The notes below the pieces were generated by a model that did not search any database, had not been told where the DNA came from, and was given only the letters and a program-made list of their open reading frames with translations. A DNA stretch of 64,000 nucleotides from Eremophila alpestris peregrina (Eukaryota > Chordata > Aves > Passeriformes > Alaudidae), in assembly GCA_009792885.1 (NCBI GenBank), contig WMCF01000029.1, forward strand, positions 4,047,324 to 4,111,323. The letters are read 5' to 3'. The translations under genes were made by a program, and so were the position numbers. Of this stretch, positions 49,561 through 62,345 are shown in pieces (the first letter of the stretch is position 1; the number at the start of each line of letters is the position of its first letter).

Positions 49561-52500
49561 GTCCCTGGAAACCTCTTACAGAAATTCCCATTGACTGCAA
49601 TGATTCTCAGTTAGGGCAAAACTGATCACTGCTGCCTTCCCTGCTGTTGAACTCAATCAACAAGCCATACATAACTCTCTAAAAATAAAAAAAAAATATC
49701 AGTAAGGTCAGAAAATCTGAACACTGGCTGTTTGACACCAGAAAGATAATGATAATGTAACTAGTTCTGCCAGGACTTGCATCAGAGCATAACAGATGAA
49801 TCTGTCTCCATCCACTGAGTCACCTTGCCAACTTTTTTTCAATTAAATTCTTCTTATAAATCAGTAGTGAAAGATTACTTTTCAGCTAGAAGGTATTCAG
49901 TCAAACAGCAATATACCATCAGCAGCCGTGAGGCAAAAATATAAGGAAAACGAGAAAACGAACACCTTTTTTTTTTTTCTTACTGCTCACCAGATATGAA
50001 ACTTCTACTCTCTAAGTCCCAAGACGAAGTTCCATTTTAGTAATGGCTCCTCCTCCCTGCCCTTCCTACTTCACGCTGATCACTGCTCTGCAGGGGGATG
50101 AAATACACGTCTCTTCAACTTTAATTTAGCTGTGGTTGTGAAATTACATGATTTCTCCCCTCTGTTGTTTAGATTGGCCTGAAATTAATACCTCATAAAG
50201 AATCCTCTTATTCCTCAGTCAACAGGGCTGAGTTTGATTCAGCCAGCTTCCTTTCCAGTTATAAGGATTGCTATTGTTGCACTGCTCTTCCTTACATATA
50301 ATTCTTTCACATTCAGCTGGAACTCCAGGAGGGTTTGACCTGGGTGAAACTCCTTGTGACAGTACCAGGTTGCTCTTGTGCATGGTACAGCCCTAAACTC
50401 ACAGTTTTGCTGCTGTTCAGCTCTGGGTTGAACATGATCTTTGCTCATGCCTAATGTGCAGCCTGTGCAATAAAACAAATGAGCACCAGTGCTGGCAATG
50501 CCAGTTTCCCTGTGGATTTGTACCCCACACAGTCTGACACTGTTCCCCTGCAGTTTGCCACTCTGCTGTGCACAGCATGTCCCCTGCCAAGGCCCTTGGC
50601 TTGTGCTGGCAGTGCAGGTGGCCCAGCAGCACCCGCAGTGTCCCACACTGCCAGCCTTTGGAGGGAGCTGCCACTGGCACATCCCTCTGCCATCCTGCTG
50701 CTGATCTGCAGCACCTGTGTGAGAACCCAACGGCCTTTGAGACTTGGGCTCTTCCTCCAGCACTGGTCAAAACTGATCAATAAATGCAGAATTCACCAGG
50801 CACAGACAGGAGGCTTGCACACAGAATCTCATTCCCTCCAGACCACGCAGTGCCTCAAGCCAGACCTTGTTCTAAAAATTTATGCACAGTCTTGCTGTTT
50901 GGCTGTTGCAGCTCACATTAACCTGTCTCCTGTGCTTGTGCTTCATCAACATGCATTTCCCTCAACTCACTGGATACCACCAATCTCCCGTAGTTTTCAG
51001 GAAGAGGTTATACAGCCCATCTTATTAAAGCAGGGTTCTTTGGAATGAAGGAAGTGACACCTATTTTCAAGTGAACGCATATTTTTGGTATCAAAACAAT
51101 GACAGAAGAAAAAGGATTACCTTCTATAATCACAAATTTGTGCTGCCTTAGCTTATGTTTGAAGGAAATAATGAGACATGTCACGGATCAGTAAATCCTC
51201 TGAATAGAGAGAGCCAAATACAACTTAGAGACTAGCAAATGCCCAATAATGGTATGGAAAACGCAGCTATTGAGGACACATTGTATATTGTATTTGATCA
51301 TCTTAAGCTGCATAATGTCAAAGAGAAAAAAGGTGTGCTAATTATTTTTTCACTCAGCCTACCCCAGTACCATATAACATTCTAATAACAATTGCCAGGA
51401 CCATGGACTAAATTGCACACATTTTCTTCATTTAACTGATACCTGATGAATAGGAGTATTATGGGGATTATTCCTCTTAATGACAAAGCTAATCTCCAAT
51501 GTAACAGTTGATGATGATGAATGCTTGTGCTATTCAAGGTAAAAATGAATTTTTCTATGTGCTCATCTTCAAAGGATTGTATTTGACTAAAAGAAAGAGA
51601 AAGCAACATAAAGGAGGAGACAGGAGCATGAACTCTGGATTGAAAAGGAGGATAAACTCTGATTATTTCAATGTTTTGTACAATCCAAAATTGTTAGAAA
51701 AACAGAAAGCATTTCTTATATTAGACGATTGACTTGAGAGGAAAACGAAAATGCTCACGTTTCCTAATGTGCAGATGGACAAGTGCAAAGCTTTCAGTAA
51801 TGACAGCTCATGGAAATAAAACAAAAATACCACAAATCCAGATGTCAAGCCAAGCCTGCTGAATTGCCATTGTTAGGTGCCTATAATACTACAGGATTTA
51901 TTTTTCATTTGAAGAAATACTGTTTTGTGTCCACAGCCAGATATGTTCAGAGGGAGATCATATTACACAAAGTGCTATGATTCATCCCTCCTCCCGCCCC
52001 AGCCTCGCTCTTCTCTGTGGATAATGGCCCTGACAAATGATTTATCTTTAGCCAGAACAACAGTGCCACAAGGAGAGCCTGAGGAACTTTCTGCCTGAGG
52101 AGTGCGTGCAGGGCAGTAAAATAACACAACCTGGACAGGTACCTGTCTGAGGATGTCACCACTTAAAGATACAGAAAATGTTAACACGGGGAAGAAATAC
52201 AACTAATAAGTAAATAAATAAATAAGGTACCTGTTTCCTTTCTGCTCCCTGACATATAATAAACACTCCTAAGATTGCTTTGGCCCACAGGCTTTGACAC
52301 CGTGGGAAAAGGAAGGGGAAGGTAGAGAGAGGGAAGAAACCCCAACAAACTAAAAACCAGAAACCTCCTTGCTTAGAAGGGTTTTATAAAATATTGTAGC
52401 TCTCAGTCTTAAAATGTCTAAACTGCAAATCTGCTGCAAGGCCATAATAAAACCAAAGCTGATAATGTGCTCCCCTAGGAAGAAGGAGCACATGCTGCTC

Positions 52501-54274
52501 CCCAGTACCCAGAAGGCAATATTCCACCGAGAATAAAAACAACTTACACAGTAAGATGCATCCCCAGATTTGATTCAGAGATATCAGAAAAGTTTCAAAA
52601 TAGACCTGGCTTAGGATGAAATTAGTGCACAGAAAAGGCCTCTTTTGAAACAGTGCCCTGTTACATGATTTACCCTGTCACCCAGGAGGACTCCTGTCTG
52701 ATCCCCCAGCCCTGCAGTGCCCCTCTCAGCCACGTTATTAACAGAGCACAGCAATCAATCCTGTCTCACTACAGGTGACACTCAATGAGCATCAGGAACA
52801 AGGCCCTGGTACATGGATATAAATCCATATTCCAGTTAACTGTCTTTCCTTGGATACAGTAATCTAACAACCTCAATGACCCAGTAAAATTCTCCATCAG
52901 ATACCAGAATTTTGACATTTATAGGAATGTACTTATATGGAATAAAATCCACAAAACCTGTCATTAAATTCAAGAGCCATGCACATACATAAACATGGAC
53001 ATTCCAGCATTAAGGAGACAATATGGGACTCACTTTTTAACTGAATATTTCTCATGAAACTTGAAATCAATTAGCAGGTACTGTGACCAGGTTTCAGGGT
53101 CACAATGACCTCATATCTAATGTTCCAATTAACATGTAGGGATCACTACAGAGAAACAACCCACGTGAAATTTCACCTCTCACTGAATACTTAGGCAGGG
53201 GAGAATACTGGAAACAAAAAAATTATGAGAAGTTCCTAGGATCCATCTTTGCTCTCCCTTGCACCAAGAACTGTGACTGTCAGAGGTTTTCTCACAAGGC
53301 AAGAACCTGGTGTGGGAAATAAGAGCATTGCTCCCATTTTACCACTTTCCCCCAGAGCTTCTTCCTGAATTATTAGGAGCAATGAAGATTTGAGCTTTGC
53401 TGTGCTTACAGACATTATTTTTATTTTCAAAAAGAAGACATGACTAAAAGTGTAGAAAGTGCTAATAAAGTAAAACCAACCAAGAACCCTTTCCAAGACA
53501 TTTTAAAACAAGCAGCAAAATTAAAAATTGCAAACATGCTGATCACAACATGCTCACACTTCAGTACAAGACAATATTCCTTGCACGGCAATTTTTGGTG
53601 GTTTATGAGAATTTTCTCCAATCTGAAGTTCTTTAAAGTTAAATTGCACTTCAAAGTTTCATTTACACACTGTAAAAATGATATAGTTAAGTTTTCAACA
53701 GGGAATGAATTATTCATTAAAGAAGATAATGGTGTTAAACTTGTCCAAGGAGCTATAACATTAGCATAAAGAATGCCTTATGTCACATCAATTTTAAAAA
53801 CAGAAAACATACAACACAAAAGATATTGAACCGTGGGTTTGTTTTTTGATTACATTAAACAAAAAGCAATTATTCTTACAGCAACCTTTTCCTAGCATTT
53901 TAATCATACTGGTAGGTATTTTACAAGCCATTTGTTCTTAATTATTAATTGCATCAGGGTAGGCTGGGTAGAACATGCCTCTATTCTGATTTTATTACCT
54001 TTGCTTTTGCTTTTATTCAAAGATGCAAAACAAAAGTGCTTAAAAAGGAAAAAAGTTCTTTTTTCTGTTGTTTACATCTCAGTGATATAGGAAGAATGTG
54101 TATAAGAATATACAAAACCTCTTTTGAAAAAAAAAATCTATGGAAAAAAAAATGCCCACCTACACAAAAAAAAATCCACCCCCCACAAGAGAAAGTAATT
54201 ATTTTCTGAAAAAATAGTCAGCTATAATAAAAAAAAAACTAGACTCCCCCAAGCCCTTCCACATCTCTGTCTCC
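49561..54274. other. Non-coding stretch with one GC-rich block
   Basis: Contains a T-run at about 49968-49979, a TAAA array at 52208-52225, and a GC-rich, CpG-poor block at about 50480-50760. The block carries overlapping ORFs on both strands (174 and 189 residues) with no domain resemblance. CAATAAA occurs at 50468-50474 and 50778-50784; the block could be an unrecognised LTR, but I cannot place termini. Confidence 0.4.
52208..52225 (+). repeat. TAAA microsatellite
   Basis: Four to five TAAA units. Confidence 0.8.

Positions 54275-54324
<50 letters not shown>
54275..54324 (+). repeat. ATCT tetranucleotide microsatellite
   Basis: About 50 bases of perfect ATCT (GATA on the other strand) units, roughly twelve copies. 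The longest pure short tandem repeat in the window and likely length-polymorphic. Confidence 0.97.
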
Positions 54325-56944
54325 ATCAGTAAGGAATAACTTCGAGGAATTAAATCAGTATCTGTAAAACAGATCCTCTTAAATTCAATTGCCAGCTGAT
54401 TTTATTTACTGACAGAACAGTCCAATTCCTCAGCTCCTCCTTGACATAATTTCTGTAAAATAGAATCACTGCTACTTCCTAGTGATTTTTTAGTTTGTTA
54501 AAACTAGTTATCCTAAATGTTTTGGGTAAATAAACTTCAGGAATAAAATAATTATTTTCTTCTACACCATCTGTCTAGTCATTCCTGCTATTGTGCAAAG
54601 TAGCTGCTTCATCAGTTTGCTAATAGAGTTTAATGAATAGCTCTTGCCCTATTTTGGAAGTAAAACTAGTTTTACAGGCCTTTTGCCTGCTTCTTGTAAT
54701 TTTTTTAACAATTCATTAGGATCAAACCAAAGAGAGATTTTCCAGTCAGGTAAAGAAACCCTTGCACTGGAAAGACAGGGGGCAATGGCTGTTCAATCAG
54801 AGAATTCTGATGGATTTTCCATACATTTTAAAATCTATTTATTATTTTTTACTTATTTATTTTACTTGCATTATGTACTATTTAGACTTTACCAATCAAT
54901 GTACTCAGGAAAAACTCAGATGATTCAGATTTTGCAAAGCTGATGACACAAACTCCAGATACCCCTGTAAAATACTGACTTTATACCAAGGAGTGATGGA
55001 TGTGGATAGCATCCTAAAGGCAGCTGTTTGTTACTCCAGTGCTGGGCTCACCCCTGCAGTCTGACAGGAGTGAATGTTTGCTCCCAAAACCTTCTGGAGG
55101 GAAGGTCCAGCAGCACCTGCCCCTGTTGCAGTGTGAGGTGACTGGACAGTCCGAGCTCCCTCCTAGCCTCAGTTCCTAAAGGCTGCCTCCCCCTGTAAAT
55201 CCTTCACTGAGGGTTCACAGGCTATTCCTTCACTCCCAGTCTCTGACTGCAATGTTTATGTAGCTGTTCCCTTGAGTTATTTCATAAGCCACGGAGCACA
55301 GGACAATCAAAGCTGGTACCTGATACCTTCTAGTTACAAGGAAAAATTGGTGCCATGGAAGAGCATCTTTTGTACTCACTGTGGCACAATCCCAGGGCCC
55401 ATGGAAGGGACACTGTGAGTGAAACCAGGATTAAGAGAGTTGTACTGCTTCATTCTATGCACTGGAACTTGTGGGCAAAGGTCATTCCTTGCCACAAATC
55501 ATTCTATAAAACTACTTATTTATTTTAGGCATATTCCAGATCCTGCAGCTGTAAGAGCAACATCCAAAACATGAAATACATGTAAACTCACTCAGTTTTC
55601 TTCTTCATAGCCTGCTGGAAATGATAGCCCTGGGAAGCAGAAAATAGTCTGTTTTTCTAAATATTTGTTAACTGAAACCCTGAGGTCCCCCATCCCCACA
55701 CTGTTAACTGTTTCAGTGCTGATGGTGTGAAGAACACCTGTGGCCTGTGCTTTCTTACAGTCTCATGCCAATTCAGCATCCCCTCAGATGCCACCCTCCC
55801 CCCTCACTTATCTCTCCTCAGCAGTTTTTGTAACAGAAAAATTGTTTGCAAATGCCCAAAACACATCATCATCAAAAATGGGGATGGATAAAACCAGTTC
55901 TGTTTAGCAGCTCACAAAAGAGCCCAGCAATGTGCCAAGTGCAGTGAACTCTTGCTCATTTAATGCAGAACTCTGTGCACTTACAAAAATCTGCTGCACA
56001 ATTTCTAACACTGAAGTCTGTCTGCCTGTGTCTTGGGGAGGACAGACCTCCTCCACAGTAAGTGAGGAATGTTCCAGTAGCTCCAGATGAACACCAGGTG
56101 CTCCTGCCCAGCCCTCAGCCACAATTGCTCCTCAGTAATTACTGCTCACAGGCACCTTCAGTCAGGCAGGACCTTCCAGCAGCATTAAAGGCCTTCTGTG
56201 AATCCCAGCTCCACAGAGACTCTCATGGGTTTGAACTGGCTTTAGACCAGGCACTAACTATACAGATTTGGGACTGTGTTAGGATATAAAATGCTGTTGA
56301 ATGCAGAATGAAAGTCACAAATAACAGATCATGATGGTAGAATTTGATATTTGTTTTCATGGAAGCTACCTTGAAAAAAAAAAAATAATAAAAGCATCCA
56401 ATGTCAGAGAAAGGCATATAGTAATCTGACAGAGTAATATAGATGCTGGTTGAAATAATAAAGAGATAGAAATCATAGATAGATAAAACCTCAGTGTGTC
56501 TTGATACCTGCCACAATCAGCTGGTTTTCTGAGGCAGAGGCTTTTCAGATGCATCTGCTGTATCTGATGTACAGCAATGCCAAGGAACAAGGGTCCCTCA
56601 CTCTGTCATGGAATGACTGGACAGAGTCATGACCTGAAATTCATCTCAGTTTAAACAACAATCATACTCAAGGGGATGCAGGATCATAAACCAAGTAATG
56701 TAGACTCTGACTCAAATTTGGGGGTCTGAATTTCTGGAACCAGGGAAACTTTGGGCATAAATAGCTGTGGGTACAACTGACTACATTTAGATGACCAAAG
56801 CACATCCACAAAACCATCACCTTTAGGGTACTGAATCCCAAAGGCAAACGAAGCAGGAGACAGGCTGTGTAGAAGCTCACAATACAAAGTCTGGGAGGCA
56901 ATAGGTGAAAGCTGAAGAGATTTATAGGCTGAGGTTAGATAAAA
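54325..56944. other. Non-coding stretch, nothing recognised
   Basis: Unique sequence with an A-run near 56373 and no recognised gene. Sequence is GC-richer at about 55020-55200 and 55680-55800. Confidence 0.45.
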
Positions 56945-57017
56945 ATCTTTTAAATACTTTTAGGTCAGATTTACTTTAAGTCACCTAAATCTCTCTAGGC
57001 TGAAAATCTGGCTTCTT
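56945..57017. repeat. Ancient amniote repeat relic
   Basis: CTTTTAGGTCAGATTT, AAGTCACCTAAATCTCTCTA and GGCTGAAAATCTGGC follow the arrangement of the same CCTAA/TTAGG-rich reptile/bird repeat type seen at 4295-4402, here retaining the GAAAATCTGGC terminus. Diverged; family name uncertain. Confidence 0.42.
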
Positions 57018-58023
57018 TGTGTAAATTCTTGACTACAACAGAACCCAGAACAGCAGGAGAATAGCCTGTCTCATAGTCCATGGAACAGTAACAAAAAAGG
57101 GAAAGTAAAGGAAGAAAAAAATCACAAGAAACTATACAAATTCATATGAAGATGGCATCTCTCTCTCTCCTCCCACTTCCATATGGGTGGACACTTTTTT
57201 TTTTCTATCCCTCACAATATTCACTAGCTTCCAATTTAATTTTCTACTCCCAGAAGCCAATTATCCATGAACAGCTAAAAGGGAAGTAGAGACAAAGGAG
57301 GTGGGCTGCTTTAATTAACACACAGACAAGCAGAGTTTTACTTTGGTACTCTGGCCTCTCCCAAAGAGACAATGCTCTGCTTTCAGACCCTATTAAAAAT
57401 GCATTTATTTCATATTCTCTCATAATACTCTCCATAAGGAAAGGAATGAATCACGGTGCGTATTTTGTGAATGATTTATAAAGTGGTACTACAGATTTAT
57501 GATCTGAATCACAGGTTCTTGTGGAAGTGCAGCACTGCTGCTGTTATAGGGAACCTGAAATGGTTAAAACCCTTCTTACTCCTCAGTATTTGACACTGAG
57601 GAACAGCCCTTTGACTTCTCCCAGGTACCTCCACACACCAGCACACTGAGCACCAAAACCTTTCTCTCTCCAGCCCTGGGGAGAAAGGACATTTCAGTTC
57701 TGGAACAACTGTTAAGTAAGAACATCCCAATGTTCTTGAAAAGTATAAACCAGGATTTAAGCAGCAAGAACTACATAAAAACCCTCACAAATCACAGCAT
57801 TTTACTGTCTGGGATTCTCCAGCCCCAGAGATAGCTAACTTGTTTTGATTCTAGCCAAGTCATCCTGATGAAGTTGAAAAAGCAGCAAAAAAAGATGGGG
57901 ATAGCTTATGATAGGAGAAAGCATCAACAGATTGTTCCTGCAAGGAAAACAGGTTGCAGAGTTTTCTGGGACAAAAAAGAGTTTTCAGGGGTATTTTGGG
58001 CTCACCTTGCTGAAATCTGCTCA

Positions 58024-58205
58024 GATCCAAACCCCACCCCACCCTCCAAAGAAACTCCCAAAACAAAACCAAACAAATGAACAAAAAAAAAAAAATCACA
58101 CAAACCTCCCCCCAAAATGAAAACAACAACAACAAAACCTAAACAAAACCAAAAAAATTGAAAGCCCATACCCCCTGAAAGAAACCACCCACATAAAAAA
58201 AGCTT
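58024..58205 (+). repeat. A/C-rich low-complexity tract
   Basis: Almost free of G and T on the + strand, with CCCCACC, AACAAAACC and AACAACAAC runs and a 13-base A-run. ORFs through it are compositional artefacts. Confidence 0.85.
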
Positions 58206-59130
58206 AAGCTTTGAGAAGTCAATGGTGAGTATCTGCCTTTGTGCACTTACATTCACCTTTTTCCTACACAGACCAATTTTGCATTTCACATGTAATTTAA
58301 AAGCTTTCTGCAGTGATGCTTCCAATAGCCAAGCATCAGGACAGACTGTAAATCATATGATACACATAAAATATGTGAGCAAAACAAGAAAAAACCTGAG
58401 CACAAATCTATCAGCAATATCTGTTTGCCTGTGGTGGGTGAGAAGGTGGCAGACAGACATGCTTGGTGCTCAGCTTGGTTTGAAGCAGGGAAAAGGGATA
58501 TTGAATAGTTGATCTAAGCTTGCACTTGGATGCATCCCCAGAAGCTACATCCAAAACACAAGCTCATTTCGAGTCTTTGCAAATTGCTTTGTGTTCCCAA
58601 GATGCACATGCTGAACTCAGCCAACGTGTTTCCTTGCTAGCCATGGATTTGCTAGGAAAAAAATCTACTGACTCATACTTCCTTTGTGGTGTTGTTAAAG
58701 GAGAAAAAAGTGCTATCCCAGAAGCTCTTCCCAGATCAATGCAGCAAGGATCAATTCCACACCATACAAATAACATGGCATGAAAGGTGAGGCAAACTGC
58801 GGGTAACCCTCCAGTGTTTAGAGGAATCTGGTACAGTGAAATGCTTACAGATCTTCCAAATGGGTTCCAGACGTGTTTCCAAACCATACAGAAATATGGG
58901 GCTTTGGTCACAAGCTACAGCCTCACAGGAGTAAGAGAAATGCACCTCCTGGAACTTAGACAGTACAACTGTAACCCCAGACCCTGTGAGTCTTGTGGTT
59001 TCACAGGAACTTCTCAACTTCTCCTTTTCTTGTGACTCCAGGGAGACGCACAAAGCTCATCCCTGAGGGCCACTGAAAACAGAGTCTGCATTTTCTTCTC
59101 TTTTATTAAAGATAAGCAAGTTTCCATGCC

Positions 59131-59146
59131 AAAAAAAAAAAAAAAA
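59131..59146 (+). repeat. A-run of 16
   Basis: Pure homopolymer; no retroposon body recognised upstream. Confidence 0.9.
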
Positions 59147-60799
59147 TCTTTGTTAAATGAAAATTATATATCAGAGAGGGAGCAACCACAAAATGCTTTA
59201 TTGCTACTGGGAATTACTGTGTTGATTGAATTCTATCTTCCCTAGCTTCTATTTTTCATGTAAGCTTTCGTCTTTGAAGACAAGAGATGGTAGACAGAAA
59301 CAGGTGTTGACAGAAAAGAAAATGAACAGATATTGCTTGACTGGGGTCTGCAGTTCAGCCACTGTGCATGAGAAGTAATCAAAACCAATGTGTGTACACA
59401 CACATCTATCTGCTACCAATTAGGAGTGAGAGATGCAGATGATGGGTATGATGCATGAATGAAGAACTTTTGTTTTCATTTAGTCCTATAACTTATGAAA
59501 AACTGAATATAATTCTACCACAATCCTTCTTTCTGCTACATTTGCTCTTCCTCTTATCTGAAATTATATTTTTATACAGTTGTCCTCTCAAAAGTCTCTT
59601 TCAAAAACCTACAGAAAATTGAGTTCATTTGTTCAAAATTTCCTTGACTATTTTGGTTTCTATTGCTAATGTCCCAGGCTTTCAATGCATCTGCCCTTCA
59701 GTGCTTATTGCCAGGGTGAAAATCTGTGTCCTCCTGGGTTCCTGAAGGAATCAGACAGCACTGGGAGAAAAACTATTTCCTTTTACTCAGGATCAGGACA
59801 GTTGACTGTGAGTGTCCTGGACACCAGTGTCTGTTCCTGAATGCCTGGAACTTCCCCACATCTGAGGTGCATTATAACATGAACGTGACATAATCAATAC
59901 CCATATCAGATGAAGCTTCCCAAAGATGCACTCTTATACACGTGCTCATCATGTCATACACATCACCTGTCAGGGCACAACTCTGTGCTAACGTGGGCAC
60001 TGAGAGCTGCAGAGCTGTAATAACTGTAATAACTCCTGGAATTATTCTGTTTCTGGATCTACTGCTGCCTCAGATAAGTCTACATGGTCTTAACAAGACC
60101 CTAGGAAATTAGAAAGATAAGGAAATAATATTCTGTGAATACACTGGGGATTGAAACTGCTAAAGAAGTAGAATATTTGATCTGAGAAGGAAATGCTGGT
60201 AGAACCCTAGAAAGATTTGAATTGCTTGCAAACATGTAACTTAGAAATTAGAAGACAGTATCAGAGATGTGACAGCCCCACACCACAGCCAGGCAATCCA
60301 ATAACAGGACTATGCAAAACCTCGTTAGTTATTTCTTAATAAAAAAACCCCCGGATTTAATAACAACTGGCTAGTAGGCAGAACCTGAAAATGCAGGAGA
60401 TCTTCCTAGTCCCATGCTTTGTATCTTGCAACTCAATATGCTGAGACTTCTTATTTTTCATTGATCTGCAGTAATTACTTTTTATGGACACCATGACTGT
60501 ATCATCTATAGGTTATTAAGTCTTTCAGTATAACTCCAGCCTTGACACTCAAGACTGGAGATGTCTCCATCTCTCAGCAGTTTCACCTGAGAAGGATCTG
60601 ATCATCCTAGAATGCTCTGATGTAGAGACTGGAGCCATGGTCCCATAAAACAATCCTAACCCACATCTAGTTTTTAAATACCTACCAATTTCAGCCCACA
60701 ATCTTTTCAGGATATACAGCAAAGACATTTATGGAATTTTCATCTCTATTTTTCACTAGACCCCTGTCACAGACAACTAACTTTGAATCACACCTTGCC

Positions 60800-60990
60800 A
60801 GTTTAATGAAGTGTTATTAACAGGAATTGCATATTAGGAGATGTGTAAATTACATGATTAGAGTACATTTATAGCAATGAAAACTTTCTAATATTTTATG
60901 AATACATTCTGAACCAAACTAAAGTTGCTTAGAAATAAAATAGTCTTGGTAATGACAATGCTCTTATTAATGTTAGCATTATAAACTTAG
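60800..60990. promoter_or_regulatory. Candidate conserved non-coding element
   Basis: AT-rich but non-repetitive block with GTTATTAACAGG, AATTGCATATTAGG, ACATGATTAGAG and CTTATTAATGTTAGC. No coding frame. Texture-based inference. Confidence 0.25.
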
Positions 60991-62099
60991 GGAAACTGTA
61001 GGACTAGAGGGGTCAAGTACTTCATTTCCATATGAAGTCTTAATTTCCTTGTACTTTATAGACAGAGGCATTATCTTCATGCAAGGCCTTATTCTGATTT
61101 AACTGCTCTTTCCAGTCCCCAACCAGATGAGGCATCTTTTTTAATAACATGCTGCACCAAGAAATCAGGCTACTGTAAGCCATGATAACATTCAGAGCTC
61201 CTAAAAATATGTACTTCTACCTTGAAATAGAACATTATGTTATGCCTATATCAAAATACCAGGGTAAACAAGGAAAGAGGAATGCACAGTACCATGAGGA
61301 ATGCTAAGAATCACACTGTGAATGTTTGCAAAGTTCCATTGTGACAGCAGCACAAGAGAGAACCATTCAGAAAGGATTGCTGACGTGAATTCCTGACCCT
61401 CTGAAAATCAGCTTGGCTGATGCCAAGATTTCCTCTGCACTGTGCTCCTGACTCCTTTTTGCTCATTAAACAAAAGGAATGGAATATTCCTGGACTGCTC
61501 AGCTGATTGCACGTCCCTCTCCAAGCTGGGGTTATTGACACAAGCTAATATTAGAAACATGTACAGTGGCTTTTAAAGCAGAGGTATGAAAATGCAGCCC
61601 TACTCCTTCCCCACTGAAGTACCTGGACTGCAGAGTGGGCATACTCCTGTACAGGAGTGCACCCTGGGAGTCAGTGAGAGACAGATTAAAATATCACGTT
61701 ATCAGCTTCTAGCAGTATGGCACCTGCACTGGAATGATGAATTAAACTAAATCTCAGTGCATGTACACAGTGATTTTTGGCATCTGCTACCATTTCTATT
61801 ATTGTTGGTTCTGTTACTGCACTGTAATTCTTGCAGCCTCTTCCCTCCCACCACCATAATCAACTGTACTATAACTTGGCTCACCTCTCAGTCACACAGA
61901 AGCAACTGCAAAATCAATAAGATGACCTCAAAATAGAGTAGAAGAAATTATATCTGTTTGCTTTAGCCTCCCATCTACTAAGAACAATCAGGATTTTCCA
62001 ATATCATCAGCAAATCCTGATGTTTCATAAACACACTTTCTCCAACCCCATTTCTACTCTGACAGCAGTGAAAAGGTTAAGATGAGATCATGTCAGCTT
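60991..62099. other. Non-coding stretch, nothing recognised
   Basis: Unique AT-rich sequence; the ORF at 61311-61541 (- strand) has no family resemblance. Confidence 0.45.
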
Positions 62100-62345
62100 A
62101 GCTGACTATTCAAGGTTTTGCCAGTTTGGATCACAACCTTAACATTATTATTTAAATGTGGCTTTTGTATTTCATTACATACAAAGCAATTATATTTGCA
62201 TTTACAATGCACCGTAATTGTAAGACTATGACATTGTTCTGATGATAATGTTCATTGATCATTCATAATGCAGTTGGCTCATGCCATGAATCATGACACT
62301 CTTATCACCTTTCTCATTTTACTTGCTATTAGATGGCTTTATTTG
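62100..62345. promoter_or_regulatory. Candidate conserved non-coding element
   Basis: Contains a perfect POU octamer ATTTGCAT at 62194-62201, adjacent to a CAATTATA site, then TTGATCATTCATAATGC and a TGAATCATGAC site resembling a MAF/AP-1 half-palindrome. No simple repeat and no frame. Enhancer-like texture; conservation untested. Confidence 0.33.

Larger units (their letters stand above)
57018..60799. other. Non-coding stretch with a low-complexity tract
   Basis: Contains a T-run near 57198, the A/C-rich tract at 58024-58205, and an A-run of 16 at 59131-59146. ORFs at 58222-58783 and 58564-59053 overlap on both strands and have no domain resemblance. Confidence 0.45.

Noticed and set aside
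49681..49690. Search for tRNA or snRNA-type RNA genes across the window
   Set aside because: No B-box GGTTCGANTCC match, cloverleaf or known small RNA core was seen anywhere; the coordinates given are only a placeholder for the whole-window negative.
50479..51048. 189-residue ORF on the + strand, longest in the window
   Set aside because: Overlaps a 174-residue ORF on the opposite strand in GC-rich sequence; no domain resemblance, no codon-like pattern and no splice or promoter context.
53427..53769. Overlapping ORFs of 109 (+) and 96 (-) residues with a hydrophobic stretch
   Set aside because: Both strands are open in AT-rich sequence; neither has a recognisable family, and the hydrophobic run follows from T-rich codons.
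54275..54324. Regular repeats as a possible CRISPR-like array
   Set aside because: Perfect 4-base units with no spacers; an ordinary vertebrate microsatellite.
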